Shown here: in pieces, positions 16,334 through 26,841 of the stretch
Position numbering within the stretch: the first letter of the stretch is position 1
Layout: every line of letters starts with the position of its first letter
Source: Halopseudomonas laoshanensis
Lineage (GTDB): Bacteria; Pseudomonadota; Gammaproteobacteria; Pseudomonadales; Pseudomonadaceae
Direction: 5' to 3'
Length of the DNA stretch: 64,000 nt
Assembly (NCBI RefSeq): GCF_008365385.1
Contig: NZ_QOVF01000001.1
Coordinates: 186,001-250,000, forward strand
Position numbers and translations under genes: made by a program
Notes under the pieces: generated by a model
The model's input: the letters and a program-made list of their open reading frames with translations, nothing else
Databases searched by the model: none
What the model was told of the DNA's origin: nothing

Positions 16334-19170
16334 CCCACCACCAGCATACGGATGGCGTCCAGGCGAACCTTGGCGTGGCCAATGTGTGCCAAGCCCTCGG
16401 TCTTGTGCCGTTCCAGCGTATCGATTTCCTCTGTACGCACCAGCGGGTTAACTGCGCGCAGCGCATTAAGCCGCTCGATTTCCTCATCCAGATCAGTGGC
16501 AAAGCGCCGGCTGGCCTGCTCCATCAGCTGACGATGCTGCGCTTCGGCAACCACTTCGGCCTGGTTGAGCATGCCCTGGACCACATCGCGCTGGCTTTTG
16601 GCGATCTTGCTCGCCAGATGCTTGGGCACGCTGTCCAACTGGCCGTCCAATGTCTCGAAGCTGACCTTTGCCGCCAGATCATTGCCGTTGATATCCAGCA
16701 GGCAGCGCACTGGCGTAGGCGGTAGGTAACGTTGTAGTTGCAGCGCTCGCGGCGCTATGGCTTCGCTGACGAACAGGCACTCAAGCAAAAGAGTGCCAGG
16801 TTTCAGGCCCTTGTTCTTGAGTACAGCCACCGCGCTATTGCCCATGCTGCCGGACAGCACCAGATCCATCCCGCCCTGCAGCATTGGATGTTCCCAAGTG
16901 ATGAACTGCATATCTTCGCGCGACAGGGCGGTCTCGCGATCATAGGTAATGGTCACGCCTTCGTCGTCGCCGAGTGGAAAGCCTGCGTCGAGCATGCGTT
17001 CGCCGGGGCGCAGCACCAATGCATTGTCGGAATGGTCCTCGCTATCGACGCCGAAAACGTCGAACAGCCGCTCCATATAGATAGCCAACTGTGGGTCGTT
17101 ATCCTGGCGCTCGATCCGCGCCATCATCTGCTGCGCATCACCGTGACCGCGGGAGTGGATTTCCAGCAAACGGTCACGGCCGTTGTGCATCTCCTGCTCC
17201 AGTGCCAGTCGGCTGGCCCGGGCCTGTTCTAGCAGTTGCTGCCATTCACTGCTTTGGGGGTGATCCAGCTGTTGCAGCAGTTCAGTGCCGTATTGATGTT
17301 GTATCGCGTTGCCGGTCGGGCAGGTCGCCTCGAAGGCATTCAGTGCCTGGTGATACCAGTTGAACAGATACTGCTGAGCGGTATCTTCTATATAGGGCAC
17401 ATGAATCTGAATGCGCTGCTGTTGGCCAATCCGGTCCAGTCGGCCAATGCGCTGCTCCAGCAGATCCGGATGGGTGGGAAGATCGAACATCACCAGATGG
17501 TGGGCAAACTGGAAGTTGCGACCTTCGCTGCCGATCTCGGAGCAGATCATTACCTGGGCGCCGAACTCTTCTTCGGCGAAGAAGGCCGCTGCGCGATCAC
17601 GTTCAATGATGCTCATGCCCTGATGGAATACAGTAGCCGGAATGCCACTGAGAACCCGTAACGCGCCTTCCAGATCCATTGCCGTTTCGGCATGCGCGCA
17701 AATCACCAGTACCTTGCTGCGCTTGAGCATTTTCAGCGTATCGATCAACCAGTCAACCCGCGGATCTTCCAGCCACCAGGGGGATTCGGCGCTTTCCAGT
17801 TGGTCCTGAAAGGCTACCTCGGGATAAAGCGCGCTGCGGCCTTCCAGGTCCTGATAGACCTCGGGGCAGGGCAGTGGGTGTTGGTGCAGGTCGCGCTCGG
17901 GAAAGCCGGCAATCGCCGCGCGGGTGTTGCGATACAGCACCCGGCCGGTACCGTGGCGGTCCAGCAGCTGGCGCACCAGGCTGTCACGCGCTTCGGTTGC
18001 GTCATCGCCGGATTGCCCAAGCTGATCGAGCAGATGGTCGGCGCTGCCGCCCAGCCACTGGCTTATGGTCTTGCGCTCGCTGGCTTCAAGTGGTGCGTCC
18101 TCAAGCAGCGACTGCACGGCCTCAGCGACTGGGCGGTAGCTCGCGGTTTCATCACGAAAGGCCTGCAAGTCATGGAAACGATCGGGATCGAGCAGCCGCA
18201 GGCGGGCGAAATGACTGGCCTGGCCGAGCTGCTCCGGCGTAGCCGTGAGCAGCAGGACGCTGGGGATGCGTTGCGCCAGCTCTTCTATCAGACTGTACTC
18301 GGCGCTGGGGTTGTCATCGTGCCAGACCAGATGATGGGCTTCGTCCACCACCAGCATGTCCCAATCGCTGGCTTCCAGGCATTGGCGGGCAAAGGGGTTG
18401 TCGAGCAGAAACTCCAGTGAGACCAGCGCCAGTTGCTCTTCTTCAAACGGGTTGTCTTCTGCACCTTGGCAACGGTCAAGATTGAACAAGGCAAAGCGCA
18501 GATTGAAGCGCCGGCGCATCTCGACCAGCCATTGATGCTGGAGGTTCTCCGGCACGACAATCAATACGCGGCGCACGCGACCCATTTGCAGTTGCCGGTG
18601 AATAATCAGGCCCGCTTCGATGGTCTTGCCCAGGCCCACTTCATCGGCCAGCAGAACCCGTGGGGCGATGCGGTCGGCGACGTCCTTGGCGATATGCAAC
18701 TGATGCTCGATGGGTTGGGTGCGCACGCCGGCAAGACCGAGTAGCGGTGATTGCTGAATGCGGCAGTAATGCCGCAGGCTTTCATAGCGCAAGCTGAACC
18801 AGGGCAGGGGATCAATCTGGCTGGCGAACAAACGGTCGCTGGCCAGACGGAACTGAATAAAATTGTCCAGCATGGTTTCCTGGAATTCCGCAGCGCTGCC
18901 ATCGTCGCGCAGGCCGCTATAGACCAGCAAACCGTCCTCTTCGCGGACATCCGACACGGTCAGCAGCCAGCCCTCATGGTGGCTGATACTGTCGCCCGGG
19001 CTGAAACGCACGCGGGTGAGTGGCGCATTACGCAGTGCGTAGTGGCGGGTTTCACCGCTGGCCGGGAAGAGCATCACCAGCAGGCGGTCGTCCTGTGACA
19101 GTAGCGTCCCCAGTCCGAGTTCCGATTCGCTGTCACTGACCCAGCGTTGCCCCGGGGTATAAACCGTCAT
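16330..19170 (-). CDS. rapA: RNA polymerase-associated SWI2/SNF2 ATPase RapA (HepA)
   Basis: Binds core RNA polymerase and helps recycle it after termination. The 946-aa protein has N-terminal Tudor-like domains (about 1-110) and the SWI2/SNF2 helicase core: Walker A DEVGLGKT at 176-183, DEAH at 276-279, LLTATPEQ, and in the second lobe [16 protein letters not shown] and [12 protein letters not shown]. RapA-specific C-terminal domains follow. The start has AGGAG 6 nt upstream. It is convergent with the patatin gene, the two stops sharing TTAA. Length is as expected for the family (about 950-970). Confidence 0.95.
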   Translation of the reverse strand: MTVYTPGQRWVSDSESELGLGTLLSQDDRLLVMLFPASGETRHYALRNAPLTRVRFSPGDSISHHEGWLLTVSDVREEDGLLVYSGLRDDGSAAEFQETMLDNFIQFRLASDRLFASQIDPLPWFSLRYESLRHYCRIQQSPLLGLAGVRTQPIEHQLHIAKDVADRIAPRVLLADEVGLGKTIEAGLIIHRQLQMGRVRRVLIVVPENLQHQWLVEMRRRFNLRFALFNLDRCQGAEDNPFEEEQLALVSLEFLLDNPFARQCLEASDWDMLVVDEAHHLVWHDDNPSAEYSLIEELAQRIPSVLLLTATPEQLGQASHFARLRLLDPDRFHDLQAFRDETASYRPVAEAVQSLLEDAPLEASERKTISQWLGGSADHLLDQLGQSGDDATEARDSLVRQLLDRHGTGRVLYRNTRAAIAGFPERDLHQHPLPCPEVYQDLEGRSALYPEVAFQDQLESAESPWWLEDPRVDWLIDTLKMLKRSKVLVICAHAETAMDLEGALRVLSGIPATVFHQGMSIIERDRAAAFFAEEEFGAQVMICSEIGSEGRNFQFAHHLVMFDLPTHPDLLEQRIGRLDRIGQQQRIQIHVPYIEDTAQQYLFNWYHQALNAFEATCPTGNAIQHQYGTELLQQLDHPQSSEWQQLLEQARASRLALEQEMHNGRDRLLEIHSRGHGDAQQMMARIERQDNDPQLAIYMERLFDVFGVDSEDHSDNALVLRPGERMLDAGFPLGDDEGVTITYDRETALSREDMQFITWEHPMLQGGMDLVLSGSMGNSAVAVLKNKGLKPGTLLLECLFVSEAIAPRALQLQRYLPPTPVRCLLDINGNDLAAKVSFETLDGQLDSVPKHLASKIAKSQRDVVQGMLNQAEVVAEAQHRQLMEQASRRFATDLDEEIERLNALRAVNPLVRTEEIDTLERHKTEGLAHIGHAKVRLDAIRMLVVG

Positions 19171-19448
19171 GCCACTCTCCTGCCCATTCGAAAAAGGCGT
19201 TTATATTAACCGATCCACCTCTGTGCAGAAACCGCCGCGGACAAGCGCATTGGCGGAGCTAGTGTTCCAGCTTGAGTGAAAAGTATGACTTTCGTCACAT
19301 TCAAGTGGATAAAGAATGAACAGTTGTGGTCGATACATAAGATGCCGACCCATAAAGGGTTGCCCAAGAGGCCCAGACCAGCGATCTATTCGGTATGGCG
19401 CACCTTCACCACAGGTCTGCTGCAGGAGTCAGGCCAAGCGAGGCGGTC

Positions 19449-19706
19449 ATGCTCATTCCCGGGCTTCCAGTAGTGGGAGCACAACAGGACGTTATAACGC
19501 CGAAACGGACGGTCCAGCCGACTGCGGAAAGTGAAAAGGTGCACGAAGCCTTGGCGGAGGTAGGTGATCGGCGCCAACGCAATCAAAGCCACTATCCCGA
19601 GCGCCGGCAAAACCGGGCGAGACGACGCGCGGTGGCTAAAGAGCCAAGCCGGCCAAATCTCGAAGATCTGCCCAGCAAGGGCTTGCTGGTTGACATAAAA
19701 GTCTGA
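19449..19706 (+). CDS. Small hypothetical protein, 85 aa
   Basis: ORF starting at an ATG with GAGG five bases upstream. The product begins MLIPGLPVV, has a very basic, low-complexity middle rich in Arg, Gln and Asn (residues about 45-70), and ends in LPSKGLLVDIKV. Short Pseudomonas proteins with a proline-containing hydrophobic start, a disordered charged middle and a KG-x-hydrophobic-D-hydrophobic end seem familiar to me, but I cannot name the family or a function. No signal peptide or membrane segment. It is 48 bp upstream of the next small gene and may be cotranscribed. A large ORF on the opposite strand is judged to be a shadow. Confidence 0.55.
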   Translation: MLIPGLPVVGAQQDVITPKRTVQPTAESEKVHEALAEVGDRRQRNQSHYPERRQNRARRRAVAKEPSRPNLEDLPSKGLLVDIKV

Positions 19707-19754
19707 GGCGGTGCTAAGCTGGCAGCTCCTTGACACCGCCAATGGGTACGCTTT

Positions 19755-19943
19755 ATGGCAGACGATACCGATACCCCCATTATCGATTTTCAGCAACGTC
19801 GCCGCGAACGATTGCATGTGGTGCACGACGCGCGTCTCGAAGAGATGCGCTCGGCGTTCGAGAAAGCCTTTCCGATCCCCGGCAAGCCGCAGGCGAAAAC
19901 CAGCAAAGCTGCTAAGAAAAAGAAAAAGCCGCGCAAGTCCTGA
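19755..19943 (+). CDS. Small hypothetical protein, 62 aa, basic C-terminus
   Basis: Product starts MADDTDTPIIDFQQRRRERLH and ends in a lysine-rich tail (TSKAAKKKKKPRKS). The middle is predicted helical and charged, with LEEMRSAFEKAF resembling a short coiled segment. No recognised domain. The lysine-rich end could contact nucleic acid, but that is a guess. The Shine-Dalgarno is weak. Codon use and position between rapA and the ccoM-like gene suggest a real conserved gene of the genus. Confidence 0.6.
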   Translation: MADDTDTPIIDFQQRRRERLHVVHDARLEEMRSAFEKAFPIPGKPQAKTSKAAKKKKKPRKS

Positions 19944-19976
19944 CATGTATCTGCTCATCTACTAACTCGGCATAGA

Positions 19977-20018
19977 TTGATCCGTATCAATAACCGCTAT
20001 TCGATGCGCGGATATTCT
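19977..20018 (+). promoter_or_regulatory. Anr/FNR-type promoter of the ccoM-like gene
   Basis: TTGATCCGTATCAA (19977-19990) matches TTGAT-N4-ATCAA perfectly. A -10-like TATTCT lies at 20013-20018. If transcription starts near 20025, the box is centred at -41.5, the class II FNR geometry. The ccoM-like ATG follows at 20049 behind a GAGGAG site. Low-oxygen activation by Anr is therefore expected. Confidence 0.85.
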
Positions 20019-20048
20019 TCAGTCATGGATGCCTGAGGAGTAGAGAAC

Positions 20049-20180
20049 ATGTTTATCGATGAAGTGGTAATCGCCGGTGTGGTCACTGTCGGCATGATGG
20101 TCGCGTTTCTGGGTGGCGTGGTCTGGTTTATCTGGCGCGACAGTCACAAAAAGCGCAAAACCCCCAATACTCCAGACTGA
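20049..20180 (+). CDS. ccoM: CcoM-like cbb3 cytochrome oxidase small subunit, 43 aa
   Basis: Single-helix membrane peptide beginning MFIDEVVIAGVVTVGMMVAF and continuing with an aromatic end and a WRDSHKKRK basic tail. The pattern (short acidic N-terminus, one membrane helix, then IW-x-D-S-x-K-K) matches my recollection of CcoM, the small assembly/stability subunit of Pseudomonas cbb3-type oxidase. The start has GAGGAG with 8-nt spacing. The perfect Anr box upstream fits a low-oxygen oxidase function. No other cco gene is in the window. Because it is so short, identity rests on a few residues plus regulation. A strong terminator ends the unit. Confidence 0.75.
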   Translation: MFIDEVVIAGVVTVGMMVAFLGGVVWFIWRDSHKKRKTPNTPD

Positions 20181-20253
20181 TAGCTCTGATTGATTCGCTG
20201 CGTGGTGGACGCTGCCACGTGGTGAAAAGCAGTGCATAGCTCGCAAGGCCTTT

Positions 20254-20287
20254 GCGGACGCATGGTGCATGTTGTCCGCTTTTTTTT
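20254..20287 (+). terminator. Rho-independent terminator after the ccoM-like gene
   Basis: GCGGAC (20254-20259) pairs with GTCCGC (20274-20279), followed by eight Ts (20280-20287). Located 74 nt after the stop. Confidence 0.85.
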
Positions 20288-20351
20288 GTGTGTTGAGCTG
20301 CATGCCGCTACCATCGTTGGTTCCATCTGCCTTTCAGCGTGACGCTCCGTT

Positions 20352-20981
20352 GTGAACCCCAACGCCCCTTCCCGTTGCGAACGTTGCCTGCGTCCCGCCG
20401 CGCATTGCCTGTGCGCACTGATACCCCATATCTCAACGCGTACTCAGTTGCTGGTCATCCAGCACCCGAGCGAACGTAGTCACGCGCTGAATACGGCACG
20501 TTTGCTGGTAGAGGGTGTGGTCAACGCGCACTTGCTAATAACCGAAGTTATCACTGCGGACTCTCCCTGGCATGACCTGCTGGCGGATCCGCAATGGCAA
20601 ACCGAGCTTCTATTTCCAGGCGCCGACATCCCCCTGGTGACCGCCACTTTAGATAGCGGGCGACCCAGGCGCCTGGTCCTGCTGGACGGTACATGGCGCA
20701 AGGCGCGCAAGTTGCTCTACCTGAACCCGGTGCTGCAAGGCTTGCCCAGGGTGGCGTTGCCGGACGGGCTCCGTAGCCGTTATCGCCTGCGCAAAGCGCC
20801 GCAGCCGGGGGCGCTCTCTACGCTGGAGGCCGGAGTCGAAGCGCTGCAGCGTATAGAGCCTGAAACTGACTTCTCTTCCCTGCTCAAGCCATTTGAGGCG
20901 CTCATCGATGGGCAGATTCAGGCCATGGGCCAGGCTCGTTACCAGGCAAATTACCTGCGCCCTGGTCAGAAGCCGGCATAA
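20352..20981 (+). CDS. DTW-domain tRNA-uridine aminocarboxypropyltransferase (TapT-like)
   Basis: DTW-domain protein; characterised members (E. coli TapT/YfiP) transfer an aminocarboxypropyl group from SAM to tRNA uridine 47. The 209-aa product begins at GTG 20352. It has a four-Cys N-terminal cluster (CERCLRPAAHCLC, residues 9-21) that probably binds zinc, an HPSERSHALNT segment, and the signature DGTWRKARKLL, followed by LPRVALPDG and RYRLRKAP. All family landmarks are present. Which tRNA position is modified here is inferred from family. It follows a strong terminator, so it needs its own promoter, which I could not identify. Confidence 0.85.
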   Translation: MNPNAPSRCERCLRPAAHCLCALIPHISTRTQLLVIQHPSERSHALNTARLLVEGVVNAHLLITEVITADSPWHDLLADPQWQTELLFPGADIPLVTATLDSGRPRRLVLLDGTWRKARKLLYLNPVLQGLPRVALPDGLRSRYRLRKAPQPGALSTLEAGVEALQRIEPETDFSSLLKPFEALIDGQIQAMGQARYQANYLRPGQKPA

Positions 20982-21140
20982 CAAAGCGCAAAGAACGCCA
21001 GCCTATTCGCCGGATTTATTATGGTCATTTTCTCCCATCCCCACGCCGGCTAATGGGTAGACTGGCTCTGTCAGCAGTTCTGAGACAAAAATAATAAATG
21101 GTTCGCAGGTGGACGCCTGCGATCAGCAGAGGACGTGATC

Positions 21141-21971
21141 ATGCAGGCAAATATGCATTCTGGTGGGCAGCGGGTCGTCATTACTGGCGCCGGCAGCGGT
21201 TTGGGTAGGGAGTTGGCCCTGTGTTATGCGCGAAATGGCGCACGGCTGGCATTGGCTGACCTTCAAACCGAAGGCTTGAAAGAGACGCTGGCGTTGGTTG
21301 AGCAGGCTGGTGGCAATGGTTTCTGCCAGCGTTGTGATGTGCGCGATTTCAGTCAACTGGCCGCGTTGGCGCAGACGTGCGAAGAGCGCATGGATGGCAT
21401 TGACGTGCTGATCAATAACGCCGGCGTGTCCTCGGGCGGGTTCTTCTGGGATCTATCACTGGAGGACTGGGAGTGGCAGATCAGCGTTAACCTGATGGGC
21501 GTGGTCAAGGGTTGCAAGGCCTTTATGCCGATTCTCATGCGTCAGCGCAGCGGCAGAATCATCAATATCGCCTCGATGGCGGCACTGATGCAGTCGCCTG
21601 GCATGAGTAATTACAACGTCGCCAAGGCTGGCGTGGTGGCCCTGTCCGAAAGCCTGCTGGCGGAACTGCAGCCGCTGGGTATCAAAGTAAATGTTGTCTG
21701 CCCATCCTTTTTCCAGACCAATTTATTGGACTCCTTCCGCGGCCCGGACCAGGCGGCCAAGCAGCAGGTAGCCAAGTTGCTGGAAAGCTCGCCGATCAGT
21801 GCAGCGGACGTCGCCGGTATCATCTATCAGCAAAGTGCTGCTGATCAGTTCATGATACTGCCGCATGAGAGTGGCCGGATGGCCTGGGCGGCCAAGCAGG
21901 CTGATCCACAGGTTATCTATGACGAGATGACACGGTTGGCTGCCAAACGCATTGAGCAAGCCAAAATCTGA
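21141..21971 (+). CDS. Short-chain dehydrogenase/reductase
   Basis: Classical SDR of 276 aa. The ATG at 21141 is preferred over the in-frame GTG six bases upstream, because AGAGGA lies 7 nt before the ATG. The cofactor motif TGAGSGLG begins at residue 15, NNAG follows at about 94, and the catalytic YxxxK is Y158/K162 with a Ser in NIASMAAL. An Asp at the end of beta-2 (ALADLQ) favours NAD(H). Substrate unknown. A thiolase gene follows 138 bp downstream, which may indicate a shared role in acyl-CoA or lipid metabolism, though the two are not coupled. Confidence 0.9.
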   Translation: MQANMHSGGQRVVITGAGSGLGRELALCYARNGARLALADLQTEGLKETLALVEQAGGNGFCQRCDVRDFSQLAALAQTCEERMDGIDVLINNAGVSSGGFFWDLSLEDWEWQISVNLMGVVKGCKAFMPILMRQRSGRIINIASMAALMQSPGMSNYNVAKAGVVALSESLLAELQPLGIKVNVVCPSFFQTNLLDSFRGPDQAAKQQVAKLLESSPISAADVAGIIYQQSAADQFMILPHESGRMAWAAKQADPQVIYDEMTRLAAKRIEQAKI

Positions 21972-22109
21972 GATAAACGCCGGTATGGGGTATTATCATT
22001 CCGAGCAATAATACTTAACCGCAGGCCCTGCTGGTCTTAAGCTCTGCGGTCTTTGCGCGGCCTGCTAACTCGGCGGGCCGTATTCTTCACCCAATTCCGA
22101 GGTATCACG

Positions 22110-23294
22110 ATGCGCGAAGTAGTTATTGTAGACAGCGTCCGCACGGGTCTGGCCAAGTCCTTCCGTGGCAAATTCAACACCACCCGTCCTGATGACATGG
22201 CTGCGCATTGCGTTAACGCTCTGCTCGAGCGCACGGGTATCGACCCCATGCTGGTGGATGACTGCATCGTCGGTGCTGGCTCGAACGAAGGCGCTCAGGG
22301 TTACAATATCGGCCGCAACGTTGCCGTGTTGTCCGGCCTGGGTATTCATGCTGCAGGGATGACGCTGAACCGCTTTTGCTCCTCAGGTCTGCAATCGATT
22401 GCCATTGCTGCCAACCAGATCGCCTCCGGTTGCTCTGATGCGATTGTCGCCGGCGGCGTCGAGTCGATCACCATGACCGCCAAGAGCAGAAACACCGATA
22501 ACCTCTACAACCCGATTCTGCAAGAGCAACTGCCCGGCATTTATTACCCCATGGGTCAAACCGCCGAAGTGGTAGCCCGCCGTTACAACGTCACCCGTGA
22601 AATGCAGGATGCCTATTCGCTGCAGAGCCAGCAGCGCACGGCGCGCGCGCAGGCAGAAGGCCTGTTCAGTGATGAAATCGTACCCATGAAGGTCAAGTAT
22701 CAGGTACAGGACAAGCAGACCGGCGAGATCAGCATGGTCGATGGCGTTGTGGATGTGGACGAGTGCAACCGCCCAGACACCACGCTGGAAGGTCTTTCCA
22801 GCCTCAAGCCAGTATTCGCTGACGACGGTTCCGTTACCGCCGGCAATGCCTCGCAGCTGTCTGACGGCGCTTCCATGACCCTGGTCATGAGCCTGGAAAA
22901 AGCCCTGGAGCTGGGCCTGAAGCCCAAGGCGTACTTCCGCGGCTTTACGGTTGCCGGCTGCCAGCCTGATGAGATGGGCATCGGCCCTGTTTACTCGGTG
23001 CCCAAGCTGCTTGAAGCGCGCGGTTTGAGCGTGGCGGATATCGACCTGTGGGAACTGAATGAAGCCTTTGCTTCCCAGTGCCTGTATGCCCGCGATTATC
23101 TGGGTATCGACAATGACAAGTACAACGTCAACGGCGGCTCAATCTCAATTGGTCACCCATTTGGCATGACTGGCTCGCGACAGGTCGGTCATCTGGTGCG
23201 TGAGCTGCAGCGTCGCAACCTGCGCTACGGCATCGTTACCATGTGCGTAGGCGGCGGCATGGGCGCAACCGGTCTGTTTGAAGCCTACCGGTAA
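22110..23294 (+). CDS. Acetyl-CoA C-acyltransferase (thiolase)
   Basis: Thiolase II family enzyme that condenses or cleaves 3-ketoacyl-CoA. The ATG at 22110 (MREVVIVDSVRTG) has GAGG upstream and gives 394 aa, the standard length; the open frame reaches 19 codons further without support. Active-site residues are the acyl-accepting C90 (NRFCSSG), H349 (SIGHPFG) and C379 (MCVGGGMG). There is no adjacent FadB-type partner, so it is likely a degradative or biosynthetic thiolase acting with scattered partners. It has a strong terminator downstream. Confidence 0.92.
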   Translation: MREVVIVDSVRTGLAKSFRGKFNTTRPDDMAAHCVNALLERTGIDPMLVDDCIVGAGSNEGAQGYNIGRNVAVLSGLGIHAAGMTLNRFCSSGLQSIAIAANQIASGCSDAIVAGGVESITMTAKSRNTDNLYNPILQEQLPGIYYPMGQTAEVVARRYNVTREMQDAYSLQSQQRTARAQAEGLFSDEIVPMKVKYQVQDKQTGEISMVDGVVDVDECNRPDTTLEGLSSLKPVFADDGSVTAGNASQLSDGASMTLVMSLEKALELGLKPKAYFRGFTVAGCQPDEMGIGPVYSVPKLLEARGLSVADIDLWELNEAFASQCLYARDYLGIDNDKYNVNGGSISIGHPFGMTGSRQVGHLVRELQRRNLRYGIVTMCVGGGMGATGLFEAYR

Positions 23295-23328
23295 CACCGC
23301 TCAGCGCTGCTGAGTGGCGCTAGGGAAA

Positions 23329-23358
23329 AACGCATTGCTTCGGCAGTGCGTTTTTTTT
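23329..23358 (+). terminator. Rho-independent terminator after the thiolase gene
   Basis: AACGCA-T-TGC, loop TTCG, GCA-G-TGCGTT, then a T8 run ending at 23358. A stable UUCG tetraloop closes the stem. Confidence 0.92.
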
Positions 23359-23501
23359 GCCTGCGATCCGGTCGCGCGGGTACTAATGCTTTTGTAGCAG
23401 ACACCGATGCCAGCCCCCATCGCTTGTGGCACAATGCGTTTTTGCAAAATCGGGACTGAAGCAAAGCATGTTCGGTTGGCATGGCGAGTGTGGGTCAGTG
23501 C

Positions 23502-24497
23502 ATGGCGGGTGAGCTACGGCGAGTGGCCTTTCTGCTGTGGCCGGGTACTCACCCGGGTGCGGTCATGCCTGCGCTGTCGGTCCTGCGCTCAGCCAACCGA
23601 ATGGCAGAGACCGAACTCTACCAGGCTGACTGCTTCACCCTGAACGAGCAGCCATTGCTCAGCCCTGAGGGCTGGCAACTGCCGGCCAGGGTGCTGCCGC
23701 AGCAGCTTCGCGGTTACGCGCGCCTGTGGTTGGTGGCTGATCCGGCTAACCTGCCGGACATTCTCAGTACCGGACTCACCCAGCAATGTCGGAATCTGGC
23801 GCGCGAAGGCGTGGTGCTCGGAGGTCTGGAGGGCGGCATTTTTCCGTTAGCGATGACCGGCTTGATGGACGATCATCGCTGCGCGGTGCATTGGCGATTG
23901 ATTGATGAATTTCGCGAGCGCTTCCCCAGCGTGATCGCCGGCAACGAGCTGTTCGAGAATGATCGCGGCAGGCTGACCAGCAGTGGCGGTCAGGCGACGC
24001 TGGATCTGTTTCTCAGCATTCTGGCCGAAGAACAGGATCAGGACCTGGCGGCGTTGGTCGCTGAGGACCTGATTGTCGAGCGGCTTCGCGATGGCAGCGA
24101 AAAGCAGCGCGTACCCCTGCGCAATCGTCTGGGCAGCACGCATCCCAAGCTGACTCAGGCGGTGATCCTCATGGAGTCGAATATCGAGGAACCGCTGACC
24201 ACGGACGAGATCGCGCGCCATGTCTGCGTCTCGCGCCGACAGTTGGAACGTATTTTCAAGCAGTATCTCAATAGCGTACCGTCACAGTACTATCTGGAAT
24301 TACGGTTGAATCGCGCGCGGCAGATGCTGCTGCAGACCAGTAAGTCGATTATCCAGATCGGCTTGTCGTGTGGGTTTTCCTCGGGACCGCACTTTTCCAG
24401 TGCATACCGCAATTGCTTCGGTATCACGCCCCGGGAAGATCGTAATCAGCGCCGGGCACAGCAGGCGGTAGATACCAGCGCAAAAGTTGAAAATTGA
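23502..24497 (+). CDS. argR: Arginine-responsive AraC/XylS-family regulator ArgR
   Basis: Pseudomonas-type ArgR, which controls arginine catabolic (aru) and transport genes and is unrelated to E. coli ArgR. The N-terminal part (about 5-190) is a DJ-1/GATase-like sensory domain (RVAFLLWPGT, GGLEGGIFPLA, SSGGQATLDL). The C-terminal AraC helix-turn-helix pair (about 230-315) includes VSRRQLERIFKQY and IQIGLSCGFSSGPHFSSAYR. I chose the ATG at 23502 (331 aa) because it aligns with the known start; an in-frame ATG at 23481 would add seven residues, and neither has a strong Shine-Dalgarno. It sits directly upstream of aruCFG, as in Pseudomonas. Confidence 0.9.
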   Translation: MAGELRRVAFLLWPGTHPGAVMPALSVLRSANRMAETELYQADCFTLNEQPLLSPEGWQLPARVLPQQLRGYARLWLVADPANLPDILSTGLTQQCRNLAREGVVLGGLEGGIFPLAMTGLMDDHRCAVHWRLIDEFRERFPSVIAGNELFENDRGRLTSSGGQATLDLFLSILAEEQDQDLAALVAEDLIVERLRDGSEKQRVPLRNRLGSTHPKLTQAVILMESNIEEPLTTDEIARHVCVSRRQLERIFKQYLNSVPSQYYLELRLNRARQMLLQTSKSIIQIGLSCGFSSGPHFSSAYRNCFGITPREDRNQRRAQQAVDTSAKVEN

Positions 24498-24547
24498 ACA
24501 AGCCAGGCAGTATTGATCCAGAATCACCGTATTGGTAACCGAATTAA

Positions 24548-25801
<1,254 letters not shown>

Positions 25802-25820
25802 TATTTTGGAGAGCACCTAG

Positions 25821-26840
25821 ATGCTGGTTCAGCGCCTGAGCAGGATGACGGATCTGCCTGAAATCGAACGCCTGGCTGCGGCTAGCCCGGTCGGCGTGAC
25901 GGCGTTGCCGGCGGATGTTGAGCGCCTGGCGAATATCATCGAGGTGTCGGAAGCCTCCATGGCGGAAGACGTCAGCTTCAGCGGGGAAGAACGTTACTTT
26001 TTCGTCATGGAAGATACGCAAACCGGCCGGCTGGTGGGCTGCAGCAGCATCATCGCTTCCGCCGGCTTTACCGAGCCCTTCTATACCTTTCGCAATGAAA
26101 TGTTCGTACATGCCTCACGTGAACTGGGTCTGCACAACCGCATCCATGTGCTCTCACTCTGCCATGACCTGACCGGGCACAGCTTGCTGGCCGGCTTTTA
26201 TATGCAGCCGGCTTTCCAGCAAGCGTCCTGGGTTGAGCTCAATGCGCGCGGTCGGCTGCTGTTTATGGCCAATCACCCGCAGCGCTTCGCCGAGTCCACC
26301 TCGGTGGAGATTGTCGGCGTCAGTGATGAGCAGGGTAATGCGCCTTTCTGGGACGCGCTGGGTCGGCACTTTTTTGCCGTCAGTTATAGCGAAGCTGAAC
26401 AGATCGGCAGCAGCCGTGGCCGCAGCTTCCTTGCCGAGTTGATGCCCGGCTATCCCATTTACGTGCCGATGCTGTCCGATGCCGCGCAGGAAGTTATTGG
26501 CCAGGTGCACCCATCCGCCCAAGCGATGTTTGACGTGCTGATGCGTGAAGGTTTCGAAACGGATAATTATGTCGACATATTCGACGGTGGGCCGGTAGTG
26601 CATGCCCGCACCGCTGAGTTGCACAGTGCGCGCGATAGCCAGCTGGTGGAAGTTGAAGTGGGCCATCCGGGTGCGGTGACCGGCAACTGGCTGGTGGCTA
26701 ACCAGCGTATTGGCGATTTTCGCGCGGCCTGCCTGGATCTGGCCTGGACACAGAACGAGACACTGGTGCTATCTCGGCATGATGCGGATTTATTGCAGGT
26801 CGCCACTGGCGACCGCCTGCGACTGGTAAGGGGAGCCTAG
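25821..26840 (+). CDS. aruF: Arginine N-succinyltransferase, alpha subunit AruF
   Basis: One subunit of the heteromeric arginine/ornithine N-succinyltransferase (AstA family), which uses succinyl-CoA in the first step of the AST pathway. The 339-aa product begins MLVQRLSRMTDLPEIERLA and has a GNAT-like fold with the family pattern RGRSFLAELMPGYPIYVPML and a FDGGPVVHA segment. It is a clear paralogue of aruG next door (same layout and length). aruG starts 2 bp after its stop. As in P. aeruginosa, activity is expected to need both subunits. Confidence 0.93.
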   Translation: MLVQRLSRMTDLPEIERLAAASPVGVTALPADVERLANIIEVSEASMAEDVSFSGEERYFFVMEDTQTGRLVGCSSIIASAGFTEPFYTFRNEMFVHASRELGLHNRIHVLSLCHDLTGHSLLAGFYMQPAFQQASWVELNARGRLLFMANHPQRFAESTSVEIVGVSDEQGNAPFWDALGRHFFAVSYSEAEQIGSSRGRSFLAELMPGYPIYVPMLSDAAQEVIGQVHPSAQAMFDVLMREGFETDNYVDIFDGGPVVHARTAELHSARDSQLVEVEVGHPGAVTGNWLVANQRIGDFRAACLDLAWTQNETLVLSRHDADLLQVATGDRLRLVRGA

Positions 26841-26841
26841 C

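Noticed and set aside
19386-19958. 190-codon minus-strand ORF opposite the two small genes
   Set aside because: No ribosome site, low-quality composition, and the plus-strand frames have better start signals.
24510-24525. TTGATCCAGAATCA upstream of aruC as an Anr box
   Set aside because: The half-sites are separated by five bases and the second one is incomplete.
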